A DNA stretch of 64,000 nt from Nephrocerus scutellatus (lineage: Eukaryota > Arthropoda > Insecta > Diptera > Pipunculidae), in contig OX352762.1 in the NCBI GenBank assembly GCA_947095585.1, forward strand, positions 112,622,930-112,686,929. Reading direction: 5' to 3'. Below are positions 50,101-58,321 of this stretch, piece after piece. Positions within the stretch are counted from its first letter, which is position 1, and each line of letters starts with the position of its first letter. The notes beneath the pieces are model-generated. The model had not been told where the DNA came from, did no database searches, and saw only the letters and a list, made by a program, of their open reading frames with translations. A program made the translations under genes and the position numbers.

Positions 50101-50850
50101 TGAGGATCGTGATGATGATGATGATGATGATGATGTGTGTGTGTGTGATTTTTTACGGCATTAGTCTTTTAAAACATAATTGTTTTTTTTTCTCCCTAAC
50201 ATAATTAGATACTATGAGATACTAATAATCAATCAACTAACCAGATTAATTCAAAAAGTATTAATGTACATCAATTGCTATATCTATCGATCATTCGATA
50301 ACCAACTATACATAACAAATCTTTCTTCAATTTTTTATTAATTTAAAGGACGTACGAGCAAGCCATAGCATAACCTAAAAGACTGACCTGTTTCGTAATG
50401 GATATTAATTATTTTTTTTATCTGATCAATAAGGCGGCTATTTATTTTAAAATTAATTATATTTTTAATTTGATAAATTTGAACTTTAACTAATGTGAAC
50501 AGAGAATATGACAAATTAATAATAATCTGTCATCTATCATAATTTTGTTTACAATTTCCTTCGTACGTTGATCGACAGTAATCTAATGATTACGGGTTTC
50601 TGAAGAGCTCAATTCAAGTTGTATTCTCAATTCAAGTTGTATTAGACAGTTTCAAGTCTAAAGTACATCACTTCAACTCTGGGGTTCCCCCAGGGCTTTG
50701 TTTTGTCCCTAACACTATTTCTCGTTTTTAAATTCTATATATTAACTTCGCGTGCCCGTGGCGGGTGGACTAGCTGGCTGGCTGGCTGGCCAGATCTTGT
50801 GATCAATTTTTAACTCACTTCCCAAAGCCCGATTTTAATGAAATTTTGCC

Positions 50851-50886
<36 letters not shown>

Positions 50887-53800
50887 TATCTTTGATTTCT
50901 AATCGAATTAACTCTTTCACTGACGACAGCACTCTCAGCTTCTCATATATGTTTGAAAAACGTCCCTCCACTTCTCACGAGGAACTCAAGCAACTACGTC
51001 TATGTTAAGCACGTTAAGTTTTGACCTAGGCAGCATAGTAAGTTGGGGAGAAAACAATCGAGTAGAATTTAACGCTTCCAAAACGCAATGCTGTCTGAAG
51101 TGAATCCTTCATCCAATGCCATTATCCATGAACGGCATTTGCATCCGGTGCGCATGTATATTTTTGTACACAAATGGAAGGGACCTACGATTTAATGCCA
51201 TATCCGAACGCTGAATTGAGAAGCTTTCCGTGACAAGTTATTACTCTCGGACGTTTGTCACACATCCGCAAGAGGTGGCACCGGTAAAAATACTTTTTGG
51301 TGTTTCCTGGGATTCGAACTCAGAAATCCATGCACTTAATCACTGAGCCACGGCGACCACCGAAGCCAAACATGGGCTCGCTATTTTTCAAAGCTAATAA
51401 ATATGCTCCTTCCAATAAATAAATAAGAAAATTTCAAAACTAACATCTTAAGTGGAATATACCTCGCAATAGGGGCACCATTACTGTTGGCATGTAATGT
51501 TGAACTGTCTTTTGAGAAAAATGACAAGCTTGTCTTAAATTTTTCGCTTTCGTTAAATTTTCGTTTATCTGGAAAAAAAACTTGTCGCAACTGAACGCAA
51601 ACTTTGAAAATTTTCGATAATTTGTAATTGAAAGAACCCAATTTTCTCTGCTTAAATGGCAAAAGTATAATCGGAAAAATGGGGCATCCCAATTGAAAAC
51701 CCCTATATGATAATCGCTACTTGATTTGGTATCGTGAGTTATTTCATCGCATTTCTTAGACAAAAGTACGAATGTGTACCTACATACAATGAAAGAACAA
51801 TGATTTCTAATTCTCAGTGCAAGGAATTATTAATTACCTATCTACATATTTATACAAGACGTAAAAGTATGGTTTCCTATCGCCTACTTCTTTGAATAGA
51901 TTAAATGTCTATGTTAGTAATATTCCGTATGCTTGTAGCCTATAGCAGGCAGTCAGTTGTTGAATGATTAATTCACTGTGTGCAATTCATTTCTTCTTAA
52001 ATTCATATTTTCAATATCTGGTGTAATTTGGCTAGGTACTTTCCCCTGCATGCACAGAGAATTATTGTCATACCAGCCGTCGACACCAGAGACATATCGT
52101 TTACATGCAACAAAAATAAAGAAAACATAAAAATGTCTTAAGCCTCTCGATTTCTCGATTTCATAGCAAAGTTTACCCTTTTTCTTCTTATCGTCATTAC
52201 TGCCATACCGTGCAAACCACTGCCCTACTATGAAAAGCAAAACTACCACGCGAATTCAAATGCGAAATTGAACTGAGTTGAACTGGTTGCATTGCTTTTG
52301 TGTTTAGCGTTATTAAATTTGTTTGTTTACAAAAAAAAAATACTTTCTTAAGTGAAACAACACAAATAAAATTGCAACTATCTATAAGCGAGCGAGCAAT
52401 TCTGTAGGCATCATGGGCACTATAAGGTTTGGCTTTAGTATCAGCGGACGACAATTTGACTCGGCGTTGTCTTCGCAGTCCGATTTACGCTGCTCTGTTC
52501 AGGTTGGGTTACGGTTACGGACGGAAAAAATTGACAAAGTGCATTATTGATTATGGTGCATAATGCAAGTAAACGATATACACGTATACCTACTATTAAG
52601 CATTTCATGTGCACTTTATGACAAGGAAGCGCAACATTTGCATTTCCAACATAAAACAAATATTTATTAGGAACATGTTTTTTTAGCCGCATACAATTAC
52701 ATACACGTGTAGTTTGCATCCGATACATTCAAATGCAGAATAATGCATCTTCAAATTTCTTTGGAAAATTAAAGAAAAAAAAGCATTTAAGATTTTTCAC
52801 ACCCCTAATTCTGCATTCAACAAATTATTAAGTGATACTAATATATGAAGACCAAAGTTAAGGAGCATAGCTAACAGTCTTAGAGGGTAAAGGGCCGCTA
52901 TCACTCGAAGCGAGATTGGAGAGGAGCGCACAACAGTTATATCCTGCTAAATGAAGTCTGACATGTGACAACTTAATGGATTTTAATCTGTCACATAGCT
53001 CACCGCCATCGAGCACCTCGCACGCATCGTCGCCTTACACATCCAATTGCATCGCGTTGATTGATTATGAGAGAAAATTCAAGAGAAAACTAAAAATATA
53101 TGCAGCAAATCCATTTCTGTAACGGTATCTCGTTTTCAAATTTCCCATATCAGAAAATCCAGGTGTGGAAACCAGTCGTTTGTTGGCCCAGTACTTTAGC
53201 GGTCTTAATTCTACCTTAAATAATTCAAATGATATGAAAACAGTTAGTGGAAACATTTGTTTTAAGTTTAAGCTAATCATTATATTTACTATTGAAATAT
53301 TCCACATTTTTTCAATATAATTATTATTACAAAAAAGTATTAAATATTAGGCCAATCGTTGAATGAAATTCACTTGAACCAACCCTCGTAATATTTATTT
53401 ATTTGCCGAAATTACATTAAAAACTAAAAGCCATTAATTTTTGTTATACACCGTAAGAAAAAAGAAATCACGAAGTAGATTAGAAAATTAATTTGTAAAA
53501 TTAGAAAGTAGAAGTTCTGTAGCTTATAGAAGTTAAATTTTATTACTTTCGCACCTTATTCAAGCAACTCTTTTGAAGAGACGGCCATGGTCACGTACAC
53601 GAGCAGCATACCACCATCGTGCTGTACCATATTCCACCAGATCGTGCATAATTGCGCTTCGACTGCATACGGTGCACACACAGCGTGATCTTTCCGCAAA
53701 CACATTAAGGACGGATGGGTGCTAGAGTCAACTATATTGGCACTGCCTTGCCTTGCCTTGCATTGCCGCTGCGGGAAATCATCGTCAAATCAGAAATGCA

Positions 53801-56800
53801 TTAACAAATGCGCGAAAGGCAAACGCAAATTTCACTCACGTGCAGCAATGAAAAACACAAACAAGCAAACACTGGTATTGAAAAGGTGGGGGGGGGGCTG
53901 CTGTTGGATCTCCGGCGTTGCCATACAGATGTTGACGGCTGATTCATTAATTTAGTTTGAGACAAGATCAGATCTCTGTTCCTCTCAAGTTCCCTTGTGA
54001 AAGGATAATACGAATGCAAATACGAAAGTACTCCGCACATGGCACTATAAGTATGTGCCACATATCCATACGCAACACACCCCCCACCACCCTACGCATA
54101 TGTAGACTGACTCGTACCCTTTGGCAGGCAGCAAGCGCCGATACGATTTTAATTATTATTTTATTTGTGTATTCACGTAGGGCTTCGATTGTCTGACAGC
54201 GTGTTTTTCCAATGTAATGCGTCTGTCGTGTCAAAAATGTCAGACCATCAAAAAAAAAAAACAAAAAACTACATATAGTTAGGTGCATGAAATATATTCA
54301 GAGTTTAGTTGGAAAAGGGAAACAAATGGAATTTAATACTTAACTAAATGAATCTCAAGGGGGAAAAGAAAACAAAACAAGAAAAGCCAAATCGAATAAT
54401 GATTAATTCTAATCTATTTTTGGGATTGAGTTAAAATTTGATTTCTGAATGACATTCGATGATGAACATACGTGTAGTTTGAAAATTTGGATTTGAATCT
54501 TGTTATGTTGTTGTAATGTACGCTGTTGCTGTAAATGGACCTGAGCTCACTTTTGTTTTTCGGTTTTTCAAAAATTTTAATTTCCTACTATTTATTATTT
54601 AATCGTAATTTTATTTTTTGGGTGGTTCGCTACCCACACAACCCCCAGCATTTTACTTTCTAGGCATGGTGTATTATAGCCTATTATCAAGAAATACTGC
54701 AAAACTTACTTCACAACACTTTGTGTACAATTCAATAACTAATAAGCAAACTAATGACATTTTCGTGAATATAGCGATTCCACCTACACCTAATCGGAGT
54801 ACCAAACCAACATATGGCTTTGTTTTCAAAAATATCTCTCCACCTAACCGGCTTAAAAAATGGATACACCTCGGGGAGCAAAAACCTGACATATGGTGTA
54901 ACTTTGGCTTCAATATGTAAAGTGATTTTGGCGTGATACTCTCAAAATAGACCCCCTCCCATACGATTTTTTTACGAAATTAACCAAGGAAGTATTTGCC
55001 ACCTAAACGGATACACCCTGTATATAGATTTTTAATAACGTTGTTATAGTTTTCGCATTGCTTTAATACTCAAATATTTGTTTGATTTTTTGTACCAAAT
55101 TATTGTTTTTAAATACTTATACTTATTTTTAAATACTCTATATTAACTTCTTTATCTCTTTAATCCACTTGTTAAAACCTGATTTTTTAAACTTTGCACA
55201 CATGTGTATCTTCGGTGAAAACACTTTCTATAGAAAACATTTGGGAGTGATCGAGCCTCAGGGTCGACGGGCTTCTATATATTGCGCAAAGACTTGGACC
55301 TGCATCTCTATAAGATCGCTTTGATCCAAGAACTGAACCACAATCAGCTGCGACATAACTTCTTCTTTCATTGGGAGATAATTTTTTCCGTGAATTAACG
55401 TGCCCACTTTCATCACGTGCTATAACTTTATACAACTTACCAATATAGGTTATTTTTTTTGGGCAAATTCCCTTTAATCATATGGTGATTTTCCATCGTT
55501 TCCGTACTGCAATTCCCGACATTTTGACGTAGGATTCCAATTGATCGATTGATTGATCAAGTATTTATTATAAACTCTCGTACCTCATCTCGTTTACCTC
55601 TTTATCATTAACCACTGTGCAAATTAAGAGCGTTCGCGCTGATATAAATGACTGACAGTTTAATGCTGTACTCGCACAAGGACTTTGTATGAAATTTTCA
55701 AAATATTTTGATTTTATTAATTGGAGATGCGTGCAATGGTTTGTTGAATGTTCTTCTCTTCCGCATTATCATCATCGAGGATGACGACGATCAGTTATAC
55801 CTAAAGATGTTTTTTTGTCGATACGTTAACCGGTATAAGAGAATGCTTTTGTTTATACTATTCTCGTTTAGCTTCAATCAACATGTCGATCATTTTATTT
55901 GATTGATTCCTTGGGCATAAAAATCGAACCGAAAAAAAGTTATACTCCAAAAATCACAGAAGATAAAAACTAGTAATTGGATAAAACAATAAAACAGTGA
56001 TGATAAATCAGAGGAGGGCAAGGAATTACATATATCGTTTCGGAACGATCATCGTGGAAAGAAAAATTACGTGCATACAACGAAATCTGTTTTTTTTTAC
56101 CTTCCAGTTTCATCTCTATTACTATAGATATCTAAGCCAATTTAGGGTAACACGTTGTTCCGTTTTGTTTTAGTGCCGTCGGATTTAACACGTCATTTAC
56201 AGACAAAACACAATAATGAAATTTTACTATTTAATTGATTACATTTTCCTATAAACGGAAAGTTTCTGCTACTTGAAATCATTTGAGGGCTAGGTAGTAG
56301 TTTTTATTACCGAAATTGAAGGAGCATTAACTCTGTTGTACTATGCCGTGAAATGATCTTAGCACTTCGGGCAAATAATATTGTTTTCTTTTAATTAATT
56401 GAAAGGGGAATTTTCTTCTGTTTTTCAAATGTTATTATAGGTTCTTTGAGAAGAAGTTGATTAAGTTTTTGGATTTAATTGCCGAGACTGATTTAATGTT
56501 AGTTGTTTTATAAACTTTACTGCCAAGAGGTGCAGTAAACAATGTGTAAACAAACAGCGGCAGCGGTGTTTGGCAAAGAAAACATTATTACCGTGCTATG
56601 CAAGAATGCCAGCTGAGTCCTCTTCTATTTACACATTTTATTGATATATTATCAAGAAGTTATAATGGGGTAATAAAGTTGTTGTTTGATATTAAAATAA
56701 ATTCACTTTGAAGCAAACTTTTTTGTACAGATTTTGGATATTTATTTCGCATAATCAAGAATAATTACACTACAATTTATTTACCAGAAATTTCTCAGTT

Positions 56801-56960
56801 TTTTTTCTAACTACTCATCCGAAAAAAGATTACTTAAACATGTTTATCTAACAACGTTGTAATTATTTCAATAATTTCGCGACTTACCTCTTTTCTGCAT
56901 AAAAGAAAACAAGTCATCCAGAAACTCCTTACGCTTAGGATCATCATTAATTTCATAAAG
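28920..56960 (-). CDS. retn: retained/dead ringer, ARID3-family transcription factor (six 3' coding exons, 5' part outside window)
   Basis: This is an ARID-domain DNA-binding nuclear transcription factor. In Drosophila, retn acts in embryonic patterning and nervous-system development (family knowledge). Six exons join as 56960-56888, 48807-48624, 32947-32800, 32689-32235, 32112-31490 and 29173-28920. All have AG acceptors and GTAAGT-like donors, and codon phases match at every junction. The joined product is 578 residues, starting inside the ARID domain (LYEINDDPKRKEF). The ARID continues through GTPINRLPIMAKSVLDLYEL and ends near YMKYLYPYE. It is followed by a poly-Ala and His/Ser-rich linker, the REKLES region (ITPREALNALEMSRVALWS ... 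FSFLSGMQFKVARKG ... GEPQLVVNLELNGVKYEG) and a Ser/Thr-rich tail. Introns are 8080, 15676, 110, 122 and 2316 bases; the long ones are full of transposable elements. Exons upstream of the ARID (those before LYEIN) were not found and presumably lie beyond 64000. Identity rests on recognised ARID3/retn protein motifs; species assignment is not possible. Confidence 0.93.
29287..30740 (+). mobile_element. RNase H-bearing LINE remains, antisense to retn, in its last intron
   Basis: Plus-strand reading with many frameshifts: AGRFTETVLWELTESIEVSF, KKDSTITKWMCEMLGTRTVE, then QSYIDDISFVARGKFEEVF (palm; IDD replaces ADD), a Thr/Trp-rich helix, CFTDGRAK near 30128 (RNase H), and GFLTGHCRLKGHLKKLKLEK near 30455. 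It is a R1/LOA/I-type LINE by domain order. It sits inside the 2.3-kb intron between the last two retn exons. Confidence 0.82.
31490..32112 (-). CDS. retn: retn exon: acidic/His-rich linker and REKLES beta part
   Basis: A 623-base exon entered in phase 2 (completing Arg) and left in phase 1. It begins EALNLSDSPPNPTATKREHE, a retn hallmark just after the previous exon's ITPREAL block, and continues with QPPPAKRCSG. An Asp/Glu run (ECDDDEDDDDIEDEEK), NGHHHDAKSDDSAIEQSPST and a Ser/Lys/His-rich stretch follow. MEQFSFLSGMQFKVARK begins the second REKLES part. The acceptor is TTCTAG at 32118-32113 and the donor is GTAAGTA from 31489. The linker composition differs from Drosophila retn as I recall it, but the anchoring motifs are the same. 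Confidence 0.92.
32235..32689 (-). CDS. retn: retn exon: poly-Ala linker and first REKLES part
   Basis: A 455-base exon. It opens MARQNLPGGMQQMSPLALV, then has a run of 12 Ala (GCN codons around 32573-32612), HHRLMAPSFGQVTHEIEQRM and a Ser/Asn/His-rich stretch. ITPREALNALEMSRVALWSM marks the first part of the REKLES domain, which mediates self-association and nuclear transport in ARID3 proteins (family knowledge). It ends IIEPQ plus CG of an Arg codon. The donor is GTAAGT from 32234. Two in-frame acceptors are possible: AG just before ATG at 32689, or TAG six bases further upstream (adding Pro-Gln). Confidence 0.92.
32800..32947 (-). CDS. retn: retn exon: end of ARID and extended-ARID helix
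   Basis: A 148-base exon encoding YMKYLYPYECEKKNLSSP, then AELQAAIDGNRREGRRSS and the end YGQFEAMHNQMQM. This is the C-terminal helix and extension of the eARID. The acceptor follows a TCTCTCTCTCTTTGCAG tract on the minus strand. The donor is GTAAGTA from 32799, phase 0. A LINE begins only 58 intronic bases upstream of the acceptor (see findings). Confidence 0.94.
33422..33813 (+). mobile_element. Internally deleted mariner (MITE-like) nested in the LINE
   Basis: A 392-bp element with inverted ends TAGGGTGTTTCAACAGGTGC and TAGGGTTTTTCAATAAGAGC, flanked by TA at 33420-33421 and 33814-33815. It retains only the 5' part of a transposase gene related to the 60 kb mariner, joined directly to the 3' TIR. 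The catalytic domain is entirely deleted. Confidence 0.85.
33490..33804 (+). pseudogene. N-terminal remnant of mariner transposase
   Basis: An open 104-codon stretch. From GEQRLQIVQIFYQNNRSV it aligns with the N-terminus of the intact mariner (EQRFQIVEIYFQ), through LRPFYGPFNKPARSTIDRIV and VENIAAARASVQE. It keeps the first HTH segment only. The natural start ATG at 33534 is in another frame and meets TGA after three codons, so translation in this frame would need an upstream ATG (33490). Confidence 0.75.
34916..36404. other. retn intron, no gene recognised
   Basis: The short ORFs here have no family resemblance. No TE termini were recognised. Confidence 0.3.
36405..38985 (-). mobile_element. 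RNase H-bearing LINE (LOA/R1/I-like), degenerate, minus strand
   Basis: From the 5' side (38985) downward: NKAKNTNAWESYKKALK linker, FKPYKAPEQNGIFRALLSKG (start of RT), AFDNAGYDSMERALNRVGA, then the 37956-37771 segment with MPQGRSTFSL ... LKAIGYAEDITVIFKGKHKK (palm; catalytic ADD altered to AED). RNase H follows at 36954-36694 (STIFQVELYAKNAAKINFLA, FRSKAVIECHNALNKLSK). A C-terminal region lies near 36450. Many stops are present. A family A fragment near 37340-37640 interrupts it. It lies in the 15.7-kb retn intron in the same orientation as retn. Confidence 0.83.
37340..37640 (+). repeat. Family A fragment inside the LINE
   Basis: Carries the family A 5' signature TAAATTCTCTATTTAAACTT with GCGTGCCCGTGGG, a (GGCT)n run and TTTTTAACCCACTTCCC, then stops after a short stretch ending GAGAATTCTG. 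Boundaries with the LINE are approximate. Confidence 0.65.
39185..39352 (+). mobile_element. tRNA-derived SINE, 5'-truncated, plus orientation
   Basis: Body and 3' end of the SINE: CATTCCGTGAGTAATAACTT, GGCCTTAAATTGTAGTTCCC, GGTCGCGAGAAGCTAGGCC, ending with (ATT)n at 39340-39352. The tRNA-like head is missing. Confidence 0.85.
39355..41924. other. retn intron, no gene recognised
   Basis: AT-rich with a CACCA-rich patch at 39835-39875 and a perfect 9-bp stem at 40095-40118 (see findings). The ORFs seen are short and unlike known families. Confidence 0.35.
41925..43790 (+). mobile_element. Jockey-like LINE remains, split by another LINE 3' end
   Basis: Degenerate plus-strand reading: KFRKCQEKSQKLAKLTKRQA, SISKSFWSFLNSKGK (linker typical of Jockey), then after 42488 the RT with DGFMTCRSTVKNL, DVQYTAFDRVHHNLRLKKLD, ANLARTSSGVPQ, LYADDLKIFKEV, and VNDLGVIFDERLTFGSHIL. 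Many stops and frameshifts. The block at 42200-42487 interrupts it. Confidence 0.83.
42200..42487 (+). mobile_element. LINE 3' end inserted in the Jockey-like copy
   Basis: Encodes RRRKWSWIGHSLRKPADYI ... DWNPQGSRR ... SKTWRRTIEEE and, after a frameshift, RVRWRAFVEALC. An (AAAG)n-like tail ends near 42487. The same C-terminal domain occurs at 47600-47876. It is extremely 5' truncated. Confidence 0.8.
43920..44530 (-). pseudogene. Tc1/mariner-superfamily transposase pseudogene
   Basis: Minus-strand reading in shifting frames: a block ending FDEKI (SDEKIFTV-like), then VWLEGKSNDNLDKRVALRKQ, LTSVMVWAALTGNVVNQQVY and YKKFGNNRWTF. A stop falls where QQD normally follows. Further on, a decayed LPNMNPMDFSIWSILEAKV gives the third catalytic block, and AACNAF gives the C-terminal region. 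An internal deletion between WAALTGN and VNQQVYQ removes about 15-20 residues. TIRs were not located. Confidence 0.78.
44580..46329. other. retn intron, no gene recognised
   Basis: No TE motif or credible ORF. A GC-richer patch at 44980-45040 (ACGGTGACGGTGGCGGCGAC) is non-coding. Confidence 0.3.
46330..46586 (-). repeat. Family A monomers (minus orientation), left part
   Basis: Two monomers of roughly 115-120 bp in reverse orientation: GGAGATACACATGTATGAAA ... ATAAAATCCGGATCATTTTT ... TGGGAGCACT, repeated at 46495-46580. The array continues at 47887 after the LINE insertion. Confidence 0.8.
46919..47185 (+). pseudogene. RT palm segment of the LINE
   Basis: An 88-residue open segment with SGVRQGCILSPILFLLVISD and the catalytic LDYADDVCLL. 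It is preceded and followed by frameshifts. In a complete copy it would be continuous with 46640-46918 and 47186-47876. Confidence 0.75.
47442..47876 (+). pseudogene. C-terminal domain of the LINE polyprotein
   Basis: An open segment of 144 codons. LLYGCSTWKVIATITKRLQT is the post-RT connection block. IQRRKWQWIGHTLRK, PRNTWRRTVVEESRQ and RWRVGVVEALGPTRGYKT form the C-terminal region. The same C-terminal motif recurs at 42200-42487 and 26935-27040, so several related copies exist. Confidence 0.78.
47990..48178 (+). mobile_element. Helitron-like 3' end
   Basis: The terminal sequence CGTGCAACGCCGGGAACTCA followed by ACTAG and then T parallels the other Helitron end at 4306. It has a GC-rich short palindrome and CTAG before T. 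The 5' end was not identified; it may be linked to the family A monomers directly upstream. Confidence 0.5.
48180..48620. other. retn intron, no feature recognised
   Basis: AT-rich sequence between the Helitron-like end and the ARID-core exon. Confidence 0.3.
48624..48807 (-). CDS. retn: retn exon: core of ARID domain
   Basis: A 184-base exon encoding the ARID core, from GTPINRLPIMAKSVLDLYEL through VIARGGLVDVINKKLWQEII to SSITSAAFTLRT. It contains the helix-turn-helix and loop segments that contact DNA in ARID proteins (family knowledge). The acceptor is TTAG at 48810-48808. The donor is GTAAGT from 48623, leaving CA to be completed by G of the next exon as Gln. The exon is isolated by introns of 8.1 kb and 15.7 kb. 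Confidence 0.94.
49424..49461. repeat. (TAA)n/(AAG)n microsatellite
   Basis: About eight TAA units run directly into about four AAG units. Confidence 0.9.
50110..50147. repeat. (GAT)n(GT)n microsatellite
   Basis: Nine GAT-type units followed by GT dinucleotides. Confidence 0.9.
50590..51145 (+). pseudogene. Jockey-like LINE fragment (RT), interrupted by a family A insertion
   Basis: Nucleotide-level resemblance to the LINE at 62598-64000: GTTTCAAGTCTAAAGTACAT, CCCCAGGGCTTTG (PQG block), CTGACGACAGCACTCTCAGC (DDSTLS), then the block encoding the helix before the thumb. The match is split between about 50730 and 50885 by a family A element. A perfect tandem duplication of 18 bases occurs at 50608-50643. 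Confidence 0.82.
50730..50884 (+). repeat. Family A element inserted in the LINE, ending in (AT)n
   Basis: The 5' end TTTTTAAATTCTATATATTA is followed by ACTTCGCGTGCCCGTGGC, a (GGCT)n run, AATTTTTAACTCACTTCCC, and CCCGATTTTAATGAAATTTT. The copy ends in an (AT)n tract at 50852-50884. LINE sequence resumes with CTTATCTTTGATTTC. Confidence 0.78.
51146..51363 (-). mobile_element. tRNA-derived SINE copy with head, lacking its 3' tail
   Basis: Reading the minus strand, the tRNA-like head runs from about 51361 (GTCGCCGTGGCTCAGTGATT, A box TGGCTCAGTG) to the B-box remnant AGTTCGAATCCC near 51315. The body follows down to ~51150 (CACAAATGG reverse side). The (ATT)n 3' tail and adjacent 45 bp are absent. 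It abuts the Jockey-like LINE fragment. Confidence 0.85.
51365..54600. other. retn intron, no gene recognised
   Basis: No transposon coding remains or terminal repeats were recognised. The ORFs here (for example minus 51692-51381) have no family resemblance and AT-biased composition. This is one of the longest TE-free stretches of the locus, with moderately GC-rich patches near 52880-53040 and 53600-53960. Confidence 0.35.
54618..55021. mobile_element. Possible MITE related to the 20 kb element
   Basis: It begins GGGTGGTTCGCTACC and ends ACACCCTGTATATA. The 3' part (CCCCTCCCATACGATTTTTT ... CACCCTGT) parallels the 20049-20414 element. The inverted repeat is short and imperfect, so this is tentative. 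Confidence 0.35.
55110..55289 (+). repeat. Family A element, short copy (one monomer)
   Basis: The start TTTTTAAATACTCTATATTA matches the family A 5' end. It is followed by one monomer: CTGATTTTTTAAACTTTGCA, CACATGTGTATCTTCGGTG, AAAACACTTTCTATAG, GGGAGTGATCGAGCCTCAGG. The 3' end is missing. Confidence 0.7.
55290..56887. other. retn intron, no feature recognised
   Basis: AT-rich intron sequence between the ARID exons. I see no ORF with family resemblance and no transposon termini. The last ~20 bases adjoin the exon donor. Confidence 0.3.
56888..56960 (-). CDS. retn: retn exon: start of ARID domain
   Basis: A 73-base internal exon encoding LYEINDDPKRKEFLDDLF and on to FMQKR, plus the first base of a Gly codon. 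This is helix 1 of the ARID fold and is nearly invariant in insect retn proteins. The acceptor is AG at 56962-56961, after the pyrimidine-rich minus-strand tract that precedes it. The donor is GTAAGTC starting at 56887. It exits in phase 1, and the next exon begins GT to complete Gly. The upstream exon encoding the residues just before LYEIN is not visible between 56961 and 64000, so the preceding intron is longer than 7 kb. Confidence 0.93.
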
Positions 56961-57060
56961 CTGTGTGCAAGAATCATGAAAATACAGAAAAGAAAGAAGA
57001 AAAATTTATGGTAAAAATACATATAATAAAGATATTTTGATGAGAAAATTTTCAAAATTC

Positions 57061-58096
57061 TTCTAAAGAAAAACCAGAAAAACCTGGAAAAATTAACCAG
57101 GTTTTTTCCAGAGAGAAAAAAGTTTTACCCAAAACGGTGCTAATTAGCAATCGAAAATCTAACTATGACAACCCCATTTCTTATTCATTCAACGTTCATT
57201 CATAACAGAGGTTTACTTAACTGTGCAGAAAAAACCACAAAAACAAATAACAACAACAGCAGCAACAAACACACAATCGAATAAAAGGATATGCTACAAA
57301 AAAAACCGCTTTTGTACCGCAACCAAACGCCCAATCTGACCTCAGGGTTCAAAATTATCAACACTCCGATACAAACAAAAAGAAAAAAAAACACAAAAAT
57401 AATTCTCGAGGGGTGATGGATGTTTGATTTTGTGTTTTTCAGATTTGACACGAGATATAACCCCTAGTAAATAGTGCTGGTAAAGGCATAAGGTACCTCA
57501 GGTGATAGAAGTGCTGCGCTTGCGCACAATGGGTGATAAGATAAGGACCAGGAGGGCATGCGTCCAAAGATCAATGAGCGGAATAAGACTATCGTTAGTG
57601 GTGGTAATGTGACTGGTGACAGAGCACGAAACTATGTAATAGATAATGATGATATTATTGGGATGATGATAGTCGTATTACTGGGGGAAAATTTCAAAGG
57701 AGGCAAAACAAACATTGTGATGTGATCTGAATGCATATGCGTGCGAGTCTTCGTATAAATAATATGTCATGAGGGATAATGATTATGTTGCATTGTTTGC
57801 TACCGTGTCCGAATGCAGTAATATTGTTCACCCGAACACGATGCCTGGGAACTAGGATACGAGTATTAAGGTGTGAATGCTGTGCACCACTTTTAAGAAT
57901 TCGAATCAAAGTTGCCGCCGTTTTGACTTCTCATGTGCAAAAAGTTGACAAAAGCCAAGGGGCTAATGCTTTTTTTTTATATAAAGAAGAGGTTCTCTTT
58001 TCTTCTTTTTTGTAAATTATCTTTGACTTCCACTCGCTAATTATGCAGATTGTAGATTGAAGTTTCAGCATGATTTCTATGACAAATTTATGTATG
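57061..58096. other. Presumed retn intron, no feature recognised
   Basis: AT-rich sequence with short A-rich tracts (57230-57400) and no recognised coding or transposon motif. It lies upstream of the first in-window retn exon, so it is probably intronic. Confidence 0.3.
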
Positions 58097-58110
58097 AGAC
58101 TGGAAGATTA

Positions 58111-58307
58111 ATATTCGGCGCGACAGACCATTGCGGTCCAAGGCCTAGGTTCTCGCAACCATTTTGTGTTGAGCATGTATATTTTTGCACACAAATGGAA
58201 GGGAACTGCAATTTAATTCCGGATCCGAACGGCGAATTGAGAAGCTTTCTGTGACAAGTTATTACTGTCGGACGTTTGTCAGACACCGTCAGAAATACTT
58301 TTTTGAT
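58111..58307 (-). mobile_element. tRNA-derived SINE, 5'-truncated copy with target-site duplication
   Basis: This copy of the SINE family begins at ATTCGGCGCGACAGACCATT (the reverse of its 3' end) and stops in the body, before the tRNA-like head. It is flanked by a perfect 14-bp direct repeat AGACTGGAAGATTA at 58097-58110 and 58308-58321, the mark of target-primed retroposition. Confidence 0.88.
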
Positions 58308-58321
58308 AGACTGGAAGATTA

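Larger units (their letters stand above)
48860..50589. other. retn intron with microsatellites
   Basis: AT-rich intron without recognised TE or gene. It contains a (TAA)n then (AAG)n tract at 49424-49461 and (GAT)n then (GT)n at 50110-50147. Confidence 0.4.

Noticed and set aside
57200..57451. 83-residue minus-strand ORF with a hydrophobic C-terminus
   Set aside because: Composition is explained by A-rich plus-strand tracts; no splice or family support as an upstream retn exon.
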